This document shows, piece by piece, positions 1 through 6,172 of a stretch of 6,172 nucleotides of DNA. The translations under genes were made by a program, and so were the position numbers. Source of the DNA: Spirosomataceae bacterium (lineage in GTDB: Bacteria > Bacteroidota > Bacteroidia > Cytophagales > Spirosomataceae); assembly GCA_025455795.1 (NCBI GenBank), contig JALOLW010000361.1, positions 1 through 6,172 of the forward strand. Direction: 5' to 3'. Every line of letters begins with the position of its first letter. The first letter of the stretch is position 1. The notes below the pieces were generated by a model that worked only from the letters and a program-made list of their open reading frames with translations, ran no database searches and was not told where the DNA came from.

Positions 1-39
1 GTGTTTGAGTGGGAAGAAGATGAAAATGCACCGAAATAG
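1..39 (+). CDS. Possible 3' end of an upstream gene (partial)
   Basis: The first frame reads VFEWEEDENAPK and then stops at TAG (37-39). An acidic, Lys-terminated tail like this is a plausible protein C-terminus, and the distance to the next start at 160 is ordinary for an intergenic gap. Twelve codons are too few to identify a family. The second frame is also open from the window edge to about base 97, so the assignment is only a preference. Confidence 0.3.
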   Translation: MFEWEEDENAPK

Positions 40-159
40 GTCAATAAATTGGTCTTTGACAAGTAAAAACCGCGAGTTTGCTAATTTATTTGGATAGAGT
101 TTTCGTTTTCCCGTTTCGACATTCCCTATTTCTTGTCTTTTATTCAATATTGCTACAAT

Positions 160-3100
160 ATGTCTCTTTCTGTTCGCTCCAAAACGCACCTTTTTACCGC
201 GGCGGCGGTGTCATTGCTCGTGGTGGCTTGTATGCGTACGCCGCGCACGAGTCAGTCAGAACTCGTGGTGGTCAAAGAAGCTCCCGAAAAAGGAGTAAGT
301 CGCGCCAAAGAAATCCGCGATAAAACGCCCATCAAACTGGCCGACGGCCTCCAAATGAGCCTTTGGGCTTCTGACTCGCTCGCGCCCGACCCCGTGGCCA
401 TGTCCATGGACGACCTCGGGCGGGTGTACATCAACCGCACCAATCGCCAAAAAAACTCTGAGTTTGACATCCGAGGCTACCGTCATTGGATGACCGAATC
501 CATTGGTTTGCAGACCGTGGAAGACCGTCGGGCGTTTTTGCGCAAAACCTTTGCCCCCGAAAAAAGCGACCAAAACAAGTGGCTCAAAGACCTCAACGAA
601 GACGGCTCGCACGACTGGCGCGACTTGGCCGTAGAAAAAGACGAAATCTGGCGACTCGAAGACACCAACAACGACGGCGTGGCCGACGTGTCGCTGCGTA
701 TCTTGGAAGATTTTTACGAAGAAGTAACCGACGTGGCGGGCGGGATGCTGGTACGCGCCAAAGATATGTTTGTGGCCATTGCACCCGATTTGTGGCGATT
801 GGAAGACCAAAACGGCGACGGCCTCATTGACAAAAAAACGTCTATCAGCCACGGCTACGCGGTCCATATTGGGTTTAGCGGCCACGGCATGTCGGGCGTA
901 ACCGAAGGCCCCGACGGGCGTATTTACTGGAACATCGGCGATATTGGGGCCAACATCACCGCTCCCGACGGCAAGCGTTGGGAAAGCCCCAACTCTGGTC
1001 TCATTGCCCGCTCCAATCCCGACGGCTCTGATTTTGAGCTATTTGCGACGGGTCTCCGCAACACCCACGAGTTTGTTTTTGACGAATACGGCAACCTCAT
1101 CTCTTCTGACAACGACGGCGACCACCCCGGCGAAAGCGAACGCCTCGTGCATGTAGTGCAGGGCCACGACGCGGGCTGGCGCAGCAACTGGCAGTACGGC
1201 AAATACACCGACCCGCGCAACAACCGCTACAACGTTTGGATGAACGAAAAACTCTTCAAACCCCGTTGGGAAGGGCAAGCGGCCTACATTTTGCCGCCCA
1301 TCATGAACTACCACAACGGCCCCACGGGTATGCAGTACAACCCTGGTACGGCGTTGGGGTCGGCGTGGAAAAACAAATTTTTCTTGGTCGAATTTGTCGG
1401 TACGCCGTCGCGCTCGCACATCTGGTCGTTTGGCCTCAAACCCAAAGGCGCGACCTTTGAACTCGACGGTGAAAAAGACGTAGTGAGCGGTATTCTGCCC
1501 ACGGGCATCAAATTTGGCCCCGACGGTGCGCTTTACGTGGCCGACTGGATCAACGGCTGGGACACCAAAAACTACGGGCGCGTCTGGAAACTCGACGTAG
1601 CCGCCGACAAAAACGACCTCGCCACCCAACGCCAAGAAACCAAACGCCGAATGCAGTTGGACTACGCCAAGCAGTCGGACGAGGTACTGTACCAAGCGTT
1701 GTTTTACGAAGACATGCGGATTCGGCAAAAGGCGCAGTTTGAACTCGTGGCACGCGGCAAAAAAAGCCTGCCGCAACTCCAAAAAGCCATTGCCCAAACT
1801 ACCAATCAACTCGCTCGTATTCACGGGATTTGGGGCGTGGGCCAACTGACCCGCATAGACCTTGCCAATGCGGCTACGCTTTTGCCTTTGTTGAAAGACT
1901 CCGACCCCGAAATCGTGGCCCAAGCCGCCAAAATGCTCGGCGACGCGCGGGTAAATACCGCCGCCACCGACCTGATTCCGTTGTTGAAAAACAACAACCC
2001 GCGCGTGAAGTTTTACGCCGCCGAAGCCCTTGGGCGCGTGGCCTACGCCGATGCCGTAACGCCACTGCTCAACCTGCTCGAAGCCAACAACGACCAAGAC
2101 CTGTACCTGCGCCACGCGGCGGTGGTGGCCTTGGCCAAAATTGGCAAAGTAGAACCCCTCGTGGCGTTGGCCAAACACCCGAGCAAGGCACTCCGCACGG
2201 CGGCGGTGGTGGTTTTGAGGCGATTGCGCAACGACAACGTGGCCTTGTTTCTCCAAGACAAAGACGAATACATCGTAGCCGAAGCCGCCCGCGCCATCAA
2301 CGACGACCTTTCGATTCCCAACGCCCTGCCCGCGTTGGCCAATATGCTCAACGCGCCCAAAATCATCGAAAACGAGGTGATTTGGCGGCGGGCCATCAAC
2401 GCGGCCTTGCGCGTGGGCGGCGACCAAGAACTCCAAACGCTCATTGCTTTTGCCAAACGCCCCGACCTCAAAGACGACATGAAAGCTGAAGCGTTGGCCG
2501 CCCTCGGCACTTGGGCCAATCCTTCTCCTACCGACCGCGTAGATGGCCGTCACCGTGGCATCATCAACCGCGATTTGGCGGGCATCAAAGCCAAGGTAGC
2601 CCCGCACGTGGCCGAGTTTTTGAAGGCGACCAATCCCGAAACCCTCGTGGCCGTGGCGGGCTTGTTGGGCGATTTGCAAATTGGGGATTTCAACAATGAA
2701 TTGGTCCAAATTTTCAATAGCAGTGAAAGCCCCAAAGTGCGGGCGGCCATTATTCCTGCCCTCAATCGCCTCAATTACAATCAGATAGATGGTATCATCA
2801 AAAAAGGCATGGACGACAAAGAAGAGTCGGTGCGGACGGTGGCGTTGGGGCTGTTGAGCAATCAAAACGTAACCAAAGAGAGCTTGCCACAAATCGTGTC
2901 ATCGGTGTTTGGGCGTAACAGTGCCAAAGAACAGCAAAAAATGCTCGAAGCCCTCACCAAAATGGAAGCAGACAAAACGCAGGTGATTTTGAGTGATTTG
3001 ATAGACCAACTCCGCGACAAGAAAATCTCGCCCAATTTAGCCCTCGAACTCAAAGAAGCCGTGGACGCTTCGGGGGTGGATGCCCTCAAGACCAAAATGG

Positions 3101-3573
3101 CCGCGCTCCGCACGGGACAAACGCTGGCCGATGAATACGCCGAAACGCTTTTTGGCGGGACGTTTTTTCAAGGGCGCAATATTTTCAACAACAACTCCGC
3201 CGCGCAGTGTGTGCGCTGCCACGCCGTAGGCAACACGGGCGGCGCGGTAGGTCCCGCGCTCACCAACATCGGCAACACGCTCACGCGCGAGCAGCTATTG
3301 CAGTCACTCATTGAGCCTTCGGCAAGGATTGCGCCGGGCTACGGTGTGGTGACGCTCACGCTCAAAGACGGTCAAGTAGTAACGGGGACGCTGGCCAAAG
3401 AAACGGCGGAAGCCATCACCCTCACCACCTCCGACGCCGAGCCGCTCGTGATAGCTACCGCCCGCGTAGCCAAGCGCGAAAACATGCCCTCTGGTATGCC
3501 GCCGATGGGCAGTATTTTGTCAAAACGCGAAATTCGGGATTTGGTGGAGTACCTGGCAAACTTGCGGAAGTAG
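160..3573 (+). CDS. Large lipoprotein: dehydrogenase-type beta-propeller, HEAT repeats, C-terminal cytochrome c (PVC-type heme-binding CxxCH family)
   Basis: The protein has 1137 residues from ATG 160. A TTG at 133 would add nine residues, but the ATG places a normal signal peptide with lipobox V-V-A-C at residues 21-24, so a lipid anchor on the cell envelope is predicted. Residues about 45-490 resemble the putative membrane-bound dehydrogenase propeller, related to soluble sugar dehydrogenases: GLRN at 298-301, a D-N-D-G-D stretch at 317-321, and YVADWINGW near 459-467. Acidic calcium-loop-like motifs start near D144, D168 and D216. Residues about 507-965 are HEAT-like helical pairs. The C-terminal part (about 995-1137) is a cytochrome c domain with CVRCH at 1017-1021 and candidate axial methionines in MPSGMPPMG (1109-1117). 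Family knowledge suggests a periplasm-facing or surface oxidoreductase passing electrons to the heme; the substrate is unknown. I saw no internal stop or frameshift. The fold assignment is firm for the heme domain and good for the rest. Confidence 0.9.
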   Translation: MSLSVRSKTHLFTAAAVSLLVVACMRTPRTSQSELVVVKEAPEKGVSRAKEIRDKTPIKLADGLQMSLWASDSLAPDPVAMSMDDLGRVYINRTNRQKNSEFDIRGYRHWMTESIGLQTVEDRRAFLRKTFAPEKSDQNKWLKDLNEDGSHDWRDLAVEKDEIWRLEDTNNDGVADVSLRILEDFYEEVTDVAGGMLVRAKDMFVAIAPDLWRLEDQNGDGLIDKKTSISHGYAVHIGFSGHGMSGVTEGPDGRIYWNIGDIGANITAPDGKRWESPNSGLIARSNPDGSDFELFATGLRNTHEFVFDEYGNLISSDNDGDHPGESERLVHVVQGHDAGWRSNWQYGKYTDPRNNRYNVWMNEKLFKPRWEGQAAYILPPIMNYHNGPTGMQYNPGTALGSAWKNKFFLVEFVGTPSRSHIWSFGLKPKGATFELDGEKDVVSGILPTGIKFGPDGALYVADWINGWDTKNYGRVWKLDVAADKNDLATQRQETKRRMQLDYAKQSDEVLYQALFYEDMRIRQKAQFELVARGKKSLPQLQKAIAQTTNQLARIHGIWGVGQLTRIDLANAATLLPLLKDSDPEIVAQAAKMLGDARVNTAATDLIPLLKNNNPRVKFYAAEALGRVAYADAVTPLLNLLEANNDQDLYLRHAAVVALAKIGKVEPLVALAKHPSKALRTAAVVVLRRLRNDNVALFLQDKDEYIVAEAARAINDDLSIPNALPALANMLNAPKIIENEVIWRRAINAALRVGGDQELQTLIAFAKRPDLKDDMKAEALAALGTWANPSPTDRVDGRHRGIINRDLAGIKAKVAPHVAEFLKATNPETLVAVAGLLGDLQIGDFNNELVQIFNSSESPKVRAAIIPALNRLNYNQIDGIIKKGMDDKEESVRTVALGLLSNQNVTKESLPQIVSSVFGRNSAKEQQKMLEALTKMEADKTQVILSDLIDQLRDKKISPNLALELKEAVDASGVDALKTKMAALRTGQTLADEYAETLFGGTFFQGRNIFNNNSAAQCVRCHAVGNTGGAVGPALTNIGNTLTREQLLQSLIEPSARIAPGYGVVTLTLKDGQVVTGTLAKETAEAITLTTSDAEPLVIATARVAKRENMPSGMPPMGSILSKREIRDLVEYLANLRK

Positions 3574-3603
3574 CATATTGATGCCGCAGTGCATCAATAT
3601 GCT
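3572..3603. terminator. Perfect 13-bp hairpin between convergent genes, overlapping the upstream stop codon
   Basis: The arms AGCATATTGATGC (3572-3584) and GCATCAATATGCT (3591-3603) are exact reverse complements around a 6-base loop, CGCAGT. The left arm includes the last two bases of the TAG stop at 3571-3573, and the right arm ends 11 bases before the stop of the opposing gene. Position and symmetry suggest a bidirectional terminator. Neither side has a long T tract, so a repeat-family palindrome or an mRNA 3'-end stabiliser is an alternative. Confidence 0.6.
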
Positions 3604-3614
3604 TTGCTGTCCTC

Positions 3615-3854
3615 TTACATTTCCTCAAAAATTTTCTCAATTGCTTCGGCGAGGGCTTCGTCTTTGGCGGTGACGGTGTTGCCCGCATCGTGCGTGGAGA
3701 GTTCGATGCGGACAGTATTCCAAACGTTGGACCACCACGGGTGATGGTTCATCTGCTCGGCGACTTCGGCCACTTTGGTCATAAACGCAAATGCTTCTTT
3801 GAAATCTTCAAATTCGTATTCGCGGGTGAGTTTGTTGTTTTGTTCTATCCACAT
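3615..3854 (-). CDS. phhB: 4a-hydroxytetrahydrobiopterin dehydratase (pterin-4a-carbinolamine dehydratase, PCD/DCoH)
   Basis: This 79-residue cytoplasmic enzyme is expected to dehydrate 4a-hydroxytetrahydropterin, the product of aromatic amino acid hydroxylases such as phenylalanine hydroxylase, so the pterin cofactor can be recycled. The signature is plain: NHHP at residues 36-39, a Trp at 41, and STHDAG at 53-58. H37, H38 and H55 keep the spacing of the three active-site histidines in mammalian PCD, and E33 fits the conserved glutamate four residues before the first. It begins MWIEQNNKL, with no room for the longer N-terminus of the roughly 100-residue animal forms; short versions of this kind are, from memory, usual in Bacteroidota. 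The ATG at 3854-3852 has no clear Shine-Dalgarno sequence. It faces the upstream lipoprotein gene tail to tail. No hydroxylase gene is present in the window, so its partner is unknown. Confidence 0.93.
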   Translation of the reverse strand: MWIEQNNKLTREYEFEDFKEAFAFMTKVAEVAEQMNHHPWWSNVWNTVRIELSTHDAGNTVTAKDEALAEAIEKIFEEM

Positions 3855-3927
3855 GAGGGTATTATGTTTGAGTGATTGATTAGTGACTAAACGTGGAATG
3901 AGACCTTATAAATTCCAATGGGTTGTA

Positions 3928-3958
3928 TTTCAAGTTGAATCGCAAATGACTATCTTGC
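3928..3958 (+). promoter_or_regulatory. Possible Bacteroidota-type promoter for the pseudo-caspase/peptidase pair
   Basis: TATCTTGC at 3951-3958 resembles the Bacteroidota -7 element TAnnTTTG with one T missing, and TTTC at 3928-3931 resembles the -33 TTTG element, with a 19-base spacer. The -7-like box ends 26 bases before the ATG at 3985. Both boxes are imperfect, so this is a candidate only. I found no comparable site for the divergent dehydratase gene or upstream of base 160. Confidence 0.33.
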
Positions 3959-3984
3959 ACCGTTGGTGAAAAACTCTGCCTTAT

Positions 3985-5190
3985 ATGAAAACCCTCGTAT
4001 GTTACCTTGCCACTGTGTTTATCACGTGGCAACTACGCGCCCAAACCATGCACTTAGTGCTGCTATCTGATGTTGAAGACCTTAAATTGGGCTTTCAGAC
4101 CCTCAAAGATGAAGAACGAGTGGTCAAGTTTTTTGATTTTTCGGCCCAAAATTTAGGCTATCAATTCAAGGCGACGTATCTCAATAAGCAAAACTTCACG
4201 GCCAAAGCCGCCAGACAGACAATAGAAAAACTGGCGACAACGCCCAACGACATCATCTGTTTTTATTATTTCGGTTTGGGGTATTTTCTTCCCAATAGCC
4301 AATACCCCGCTTTCAAAGTCAAAAAATACCAAACCGCACCGCTGACTTTGGACAACATTGGTGATGCACTATCGGCCAAAAAAGCCCGATTGCGTTTGGC
4401 CTTTGCCGATTGCCGCGAAGACATCACCTTTGCCAGAGATACAATCTATACGGATTTGCGAGCTTCATTTAGTGCTAAAACTGACTTTACAAAACCACTT
4501 CTGAAATCAGTGTCGGCAACTGCTCCCAACGAGAAAGCAACCATCCGCAAAACGATTCTTGCCAAAATTCATTCAAGAACTCTGGAATCTTCAGGTACTG
4601 ATACCATCAACAATGGGGCTATTTTTACCCATATTTTTTTGAATCAAATGGACAGGTTTTTGGACGGAAACTGGGAAAATATTCCCGACGCAAACTTTCA
4701 GTACATCCTCCAAGGTACCAGAGCGACCTTTTCGTTGCAATCCAGAATCTCCAACGGCAGAACACCCCCTCAAACCCCCAACTGGAACGTAAAAAGCTGT
4801 CAAATGCCCAATATGGCCTTTGCACAGATGGCCGCTACGCCTGCCCGAATCTCCCCAAACCTCAAATATCCCGTGGGAGATAGCCTTATTGAGTTGGCTT
4901 TCAATCACCTCATCAGCCTTCAAAAAACCGAAGACCGAAAGGCGTACAGCGAGCGACTGAAAGATATATTTTCGCAATTTGCTTTGGCGGGAGAACAGGG
5001 AAAAGTGACCTCATTGGTACCCACTAATGGGAACAATATCGGAAAAAAGGAACGACCTTTTTCAGTGGATAATTACTTTAAAACCTTGGAAATCTACAAT
5101 CCAAAATTGACCCAAATCAAAGTAAACAAAACCAAGAGTTTTAGTGCTACTGTCACCTATATAGAACTCACCGAAACCTGGAAAAAATGA
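3985..5190 (+). CDS. Secreted caspase-fold protein with the catalytic His apparently replaced (probable pseudo-caspase)
   Basis: The protein has 401 residues. Residues 1-20 form a signal peptide ending in RAQ. From residue 22 the sequence follows a bacterial caspase/metacaspase (clan CD) fold: a first strand MHLVLLSDVED, then a helix with an LKDEERVVKFF-type segment, then DIICFYYFGLGYF around residues 89-101, then LRLAFADCRED around 137-146. Active family members carry a His in the FYYSGHG-like motif; here the equivalent position is L98. The putative nucleophile C143 is kept. Later parts also fit the fold: GAIFTHIFL resembles the 'G-x-FT-x-x-FL' segment, and a TPPQTPNWNV stretch resembles the 'TPQ' strand. 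The last 40 residues look like the C-terminal extension of such proteins. Without the His, peptidase activity is unlikely, so a regulatory or binding role is inferred. Its stop overlaps the start of a papain-like peptidase gene. The fold call rests on motif recognition alone. Confidence 0.75.
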   Translation: MKTLVCYLATVFITWQLRAQTMHLVLLSDVEDLKLGFQTLKDEERVVKFFDFSAQNLGYQFKATYLNKQNFTAKAARQTIEKLATTPNDIICFYYFGLGYFLPNSQYPAFKVKKYQTAPLTLDNIGDALSAKKARLRLAFADCREDITFARDTIYTDLRASFSAKTDFTKPLLKSVSATAPNEKATIRKTILAKIHSRTLESSGTDTINNGAIFTHIFLNQMDRFLDGNWENIPDANFQYILQGTRATFSLQSRISNGRTPPQTPNWNVKSCQMPNMAFAQMAATPARISPNLKYPVGDSLIELAFNHLISLQKTEDRKAYSERLKDIFSQFALAGEQGKVTSLVPTNGNNIGKKERPFSVDNYFKTLEIYNPKLTQIKVNKTKSFSATVTYIELTETWKK

Positions 5191-5192
5191 TG
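5188..5192 (+). other. TGATG stop/start overlap (translational coupling)
   Basis: The TGA stop of the pseudo-caspase gene (5188-5190) shares its last base with the ATG at 5190-5192 that opens the peptidase frame. An A-rich stretch (5182-5187) lies just upstream. Such overlaps usually mean one mRNA and ribosome reinitiation. They also support 5190 as the peptidase start, although this start gives an unusually long signal-peptide n-region. Confidence 0.65.
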
Positions 5193-6172
5193 AAAACGAC
5201 CATGATATTGGGGTATCACACAGAGACATGGATAAGCCCATTGGTGGCACGACTTAGAGTCGTGCCACCAATCCTATCCTATGACCAACTGTTTACAAAA
5301 TTTACGCAGATTACAACGACATTATTCATCATAATTTTAAGTTGCTTTGCTTTGGTTGATGCCCAAGCGCAGGGGCTTCATCTCAATGACTCTACTTACC
5401 GCCTAACGACCAAAAAACAGGTCAATGTACTGGTCAGAGACAGCGTGCCATCCAAAATAGACCTTTCGATGTACGTCCCGAGCGTGATTGACCAAGGGCA
5501 ATTGGGTACTTGTGTGGGTGTTTCAACGACCTACTACGCTCGCACGATTTTGGAAGCCATTAGGCTCGGCATCACCGACCGTGAGCAGATAGACGCGCTA
5601 CGGTTTTCGCCTTCGTTTATTTACAACAACATCAAGCAGCCTCAAGACAACGACTGCTCGCAGGGTACGGAGATTGGGCTCGCGATGGAATACCTCAAAA
5701 AAAACGGGGTCATAAAGCTATCACAGCAGGAATACCCTCACTGCGAAGCCAATAAGCCTCTGCGTCCGTCGGAAGATTCCAAAATTTTGGATTATATCAA
5801 GGTGTTTGGCTTGCTCGATGCGTCGGTCAATAAAGTGTTGGCTACCAAAAAAGCCTTGGCCGAAATGACCCCCGTGGTGATTGGGATTCAGACCACGCCT
5901 TCATTGGACGATTTGGGTTTTTGGGGAAGTCTCTGGCATCATATCGTGCAGTTTTTTGGGGGAGGAGAAGAAGATTTTGGCCTTTGGAAACCCGAAAAAT
6001 CCAACTATCTGCGCGGAGGCCATGCCGTATGTGTCGTAGGCTACGACGACCATAAATTTGGCGGGGCGTTTCGGGCGGTCAACAGTCGGGGAAAATACTG
6101 GGGCGATGATGGCTTCTTTTGGATTCGCTACACCGACTATCCCAACCACGCCAAGTACGCCTATCAAGCGTT
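5190..6172 (+). CDS. Secreted C1 (papain) family cysteine peptidase, 3' end beyond the window
   Basis: The frame stays open from ATG 5190 to the window edge, 327 complete codons. The papain active site is complete: QGQLGTC at 102-108 places Q102 (oxyanion hole) six residues before the nucleophile C108, exactly as in papain. GGHAVCVVGYDD gives the general base H278. NSRGKYWGDDGFFWIRY gives N298, in the place of the NSWG asparagine. RFSPSFIYNNI and a DCSQGTEIGLAMEYLKKNGV segment between Cys and His are typical of bacterial C1 proteins. A hydrophobic segment at 45-56 followed by AQAQ (cleavage probably after A60) predicts export. There is no long propeptide: only about 30 residues lie between the cleavage site and the catalytic domain. 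The first 40 residues are odd and cover a palindrome; GTG 5262 is an alternative start giving a more normal signal peptide. A downstream domain may follow beyond the window. Substrate unknown; the adjacent caspase-like protein is a candidate partner. Confidence 0.9.
   Translation, partial: MKTTMILGYHTETWISPLVARLRVVPPILSYDQLFTKFTQITTTLFIIILSCFALVDAQAQGLHLNDSTYRLTTKKQVNVLVRDSVPSKIDLSMYVPSVIDQGQLGTCVGVSTTYYARTILEAIRLGITDREQIDALRFSPSFIYNNIKQPQDNDCSQGTEIGLAMEYLKKNGVIKLSQQEYPHCEANKPLRPSEDSKILDYIKVFGLLDASVNKVLATKKALAEMTPVVIGIQTTPSLDDLGFWGSLWHHIVQFFGGGEEDFGLWKPEKSNYLRGGHAVCVVGYDDHKFGGAFRAVNSRGKYWGDDGFFWIRYTDYPNHAKYAYQA
5240..5272. repeat. Perfect palindrome, 15-bp arms with a 3-base loop, inside the 5' part of the peptidase frame
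   Basis: The arm ATTGGTGGCACGACT (5240-5254) is the exact reverse complement of AGTCGTGCCACCAAT (5258-5272), with loop TAG. This is far beyond chance for a 33-base stretch. It is in frame and stop-free, encoding about PLVARLRVVPP. Flanks such as CACAGAGACATGG (5220-5232) and TTTACGCAGATTACA (5301-5315) look like intergenic repeat sequence rather than coding sequence. It is probably a copy of a dispersed palindromic (REP-like) element. With no T tract and an in-frame position, a terminator is unlikely. In RNA it would form a strong hairpin just downstream of the coupled start codon. Confidence 0.75.

Noticed and set aside
133..159. TTG at 133 as the start of the lipoprotein gene
   Set aside because: ATG 160 gives a compact signal peptide with the lipobox Cys at residue 24; the nine extra residues add nothing recognisable.
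1..159. A Bacteroidota promoter upstream of the lipoprotein gene
   Set aside because: TAAATTGG (45-52) and TAATTTAT (82-89) partly match TAnnTTTG, but neither has a properly spaced TTTG upstream.
78..323. An 81-codon plus-strand frame overlapping the start of the lipoprotein gene
   Set aside because: It is out of frame with the signal peptide and propeller, and its C-terminal part is Arg/Ser-rich read-through of the real gene.
256..885. A 209-codon minus-strand open frame
   Set aside because: It is antisense to the signal, propeller and acidic-loop part of the lipoprotein gene, has biased composition and no family resemblance.
1039..2892. A 617-codon open frame on the minus strand opposite the lipoprotein gene
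   Set aside because: It is a shadow of strong codon bias in the real gene. Its translation is rich in Val, Gly, Phe and His with no recognisable domain, while the plus strand encodes clear propeller and HEAT sequence over the same bases.
5322..5366. Lipoprotein signal in the C1 peptidase (I-L-S-C at residues 49-52)
   Set aside because: Leu at -2 is a poor lipobox residue and the hydrophobic core continues past the Cys to an AQAQ cleavage site, so ordinary signal-peptidase export is more likely.
5901..6167. An 88-codon minus-strand frame at the right end
   Set aside because: It lies opposite the His and Asn active-site region of the C1 peptidase, which is unmistakable on the plus strand.

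Overview
The window looks like chromosomal DNA from a Bacteroidota bacterium, probably of the Cytophagales type. The grounds are the protein families, 'AQ'-ending signal peptides, starts without a Shine-Dalgarno sequence, and a promoter-like site of the Bacteroidota pattern. The genus cannot be fixed from sequence reading alone.

Layout. Bases 1-39 may be the last codons of an upstream gene. Bases 160-3573 (+) encode a very large predicted lipoprotein: a beta-propeller of the 'membrane-bound dehydrogenase' type, an array of HEAT-like repeats, and a C-terminal single-heme cytochrome c domain (CVRCH). Its stop codon lies inside a perfect 13-bp hairpin that separates it from a convergent gene at 3615-3854 (-), a short pterin-4a-carbinolamine dehydratase (PCD/DCoH). 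A divergent gap of 130 bp follows, with a possible Bacteroidota-type promoter for the next transcription unit.

That unit holds two (+) genes joined by a TGATG stop/start overlap. The first (3985-5190) is a secreted caspase-fold protein whose catalytic-His position appears to be Leu, so it is probably a pseudo-caspase. The second (5190 to beyond 6172) is a secreted papain-family (C1) cysteine peptidase with a complete Gln/Cys/His/Asn active site, cut by the window end. A perfect 15-bp-arm palindrome lies in the 5' part of the second open frame, in frame, between the coupled ATG and the hydrophobic signal segment.

The two proteases of clan CD and clan CA folds, both predicted to be exported and translationally coupled, are the most likely functional unit here: an inactive caspase-like partner beside an active papain-like enzyme. 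The left genes are richer in G+C than the pseudo-caspase gene. No RNA genes, CRISPR arrays or transposase genes were seen.
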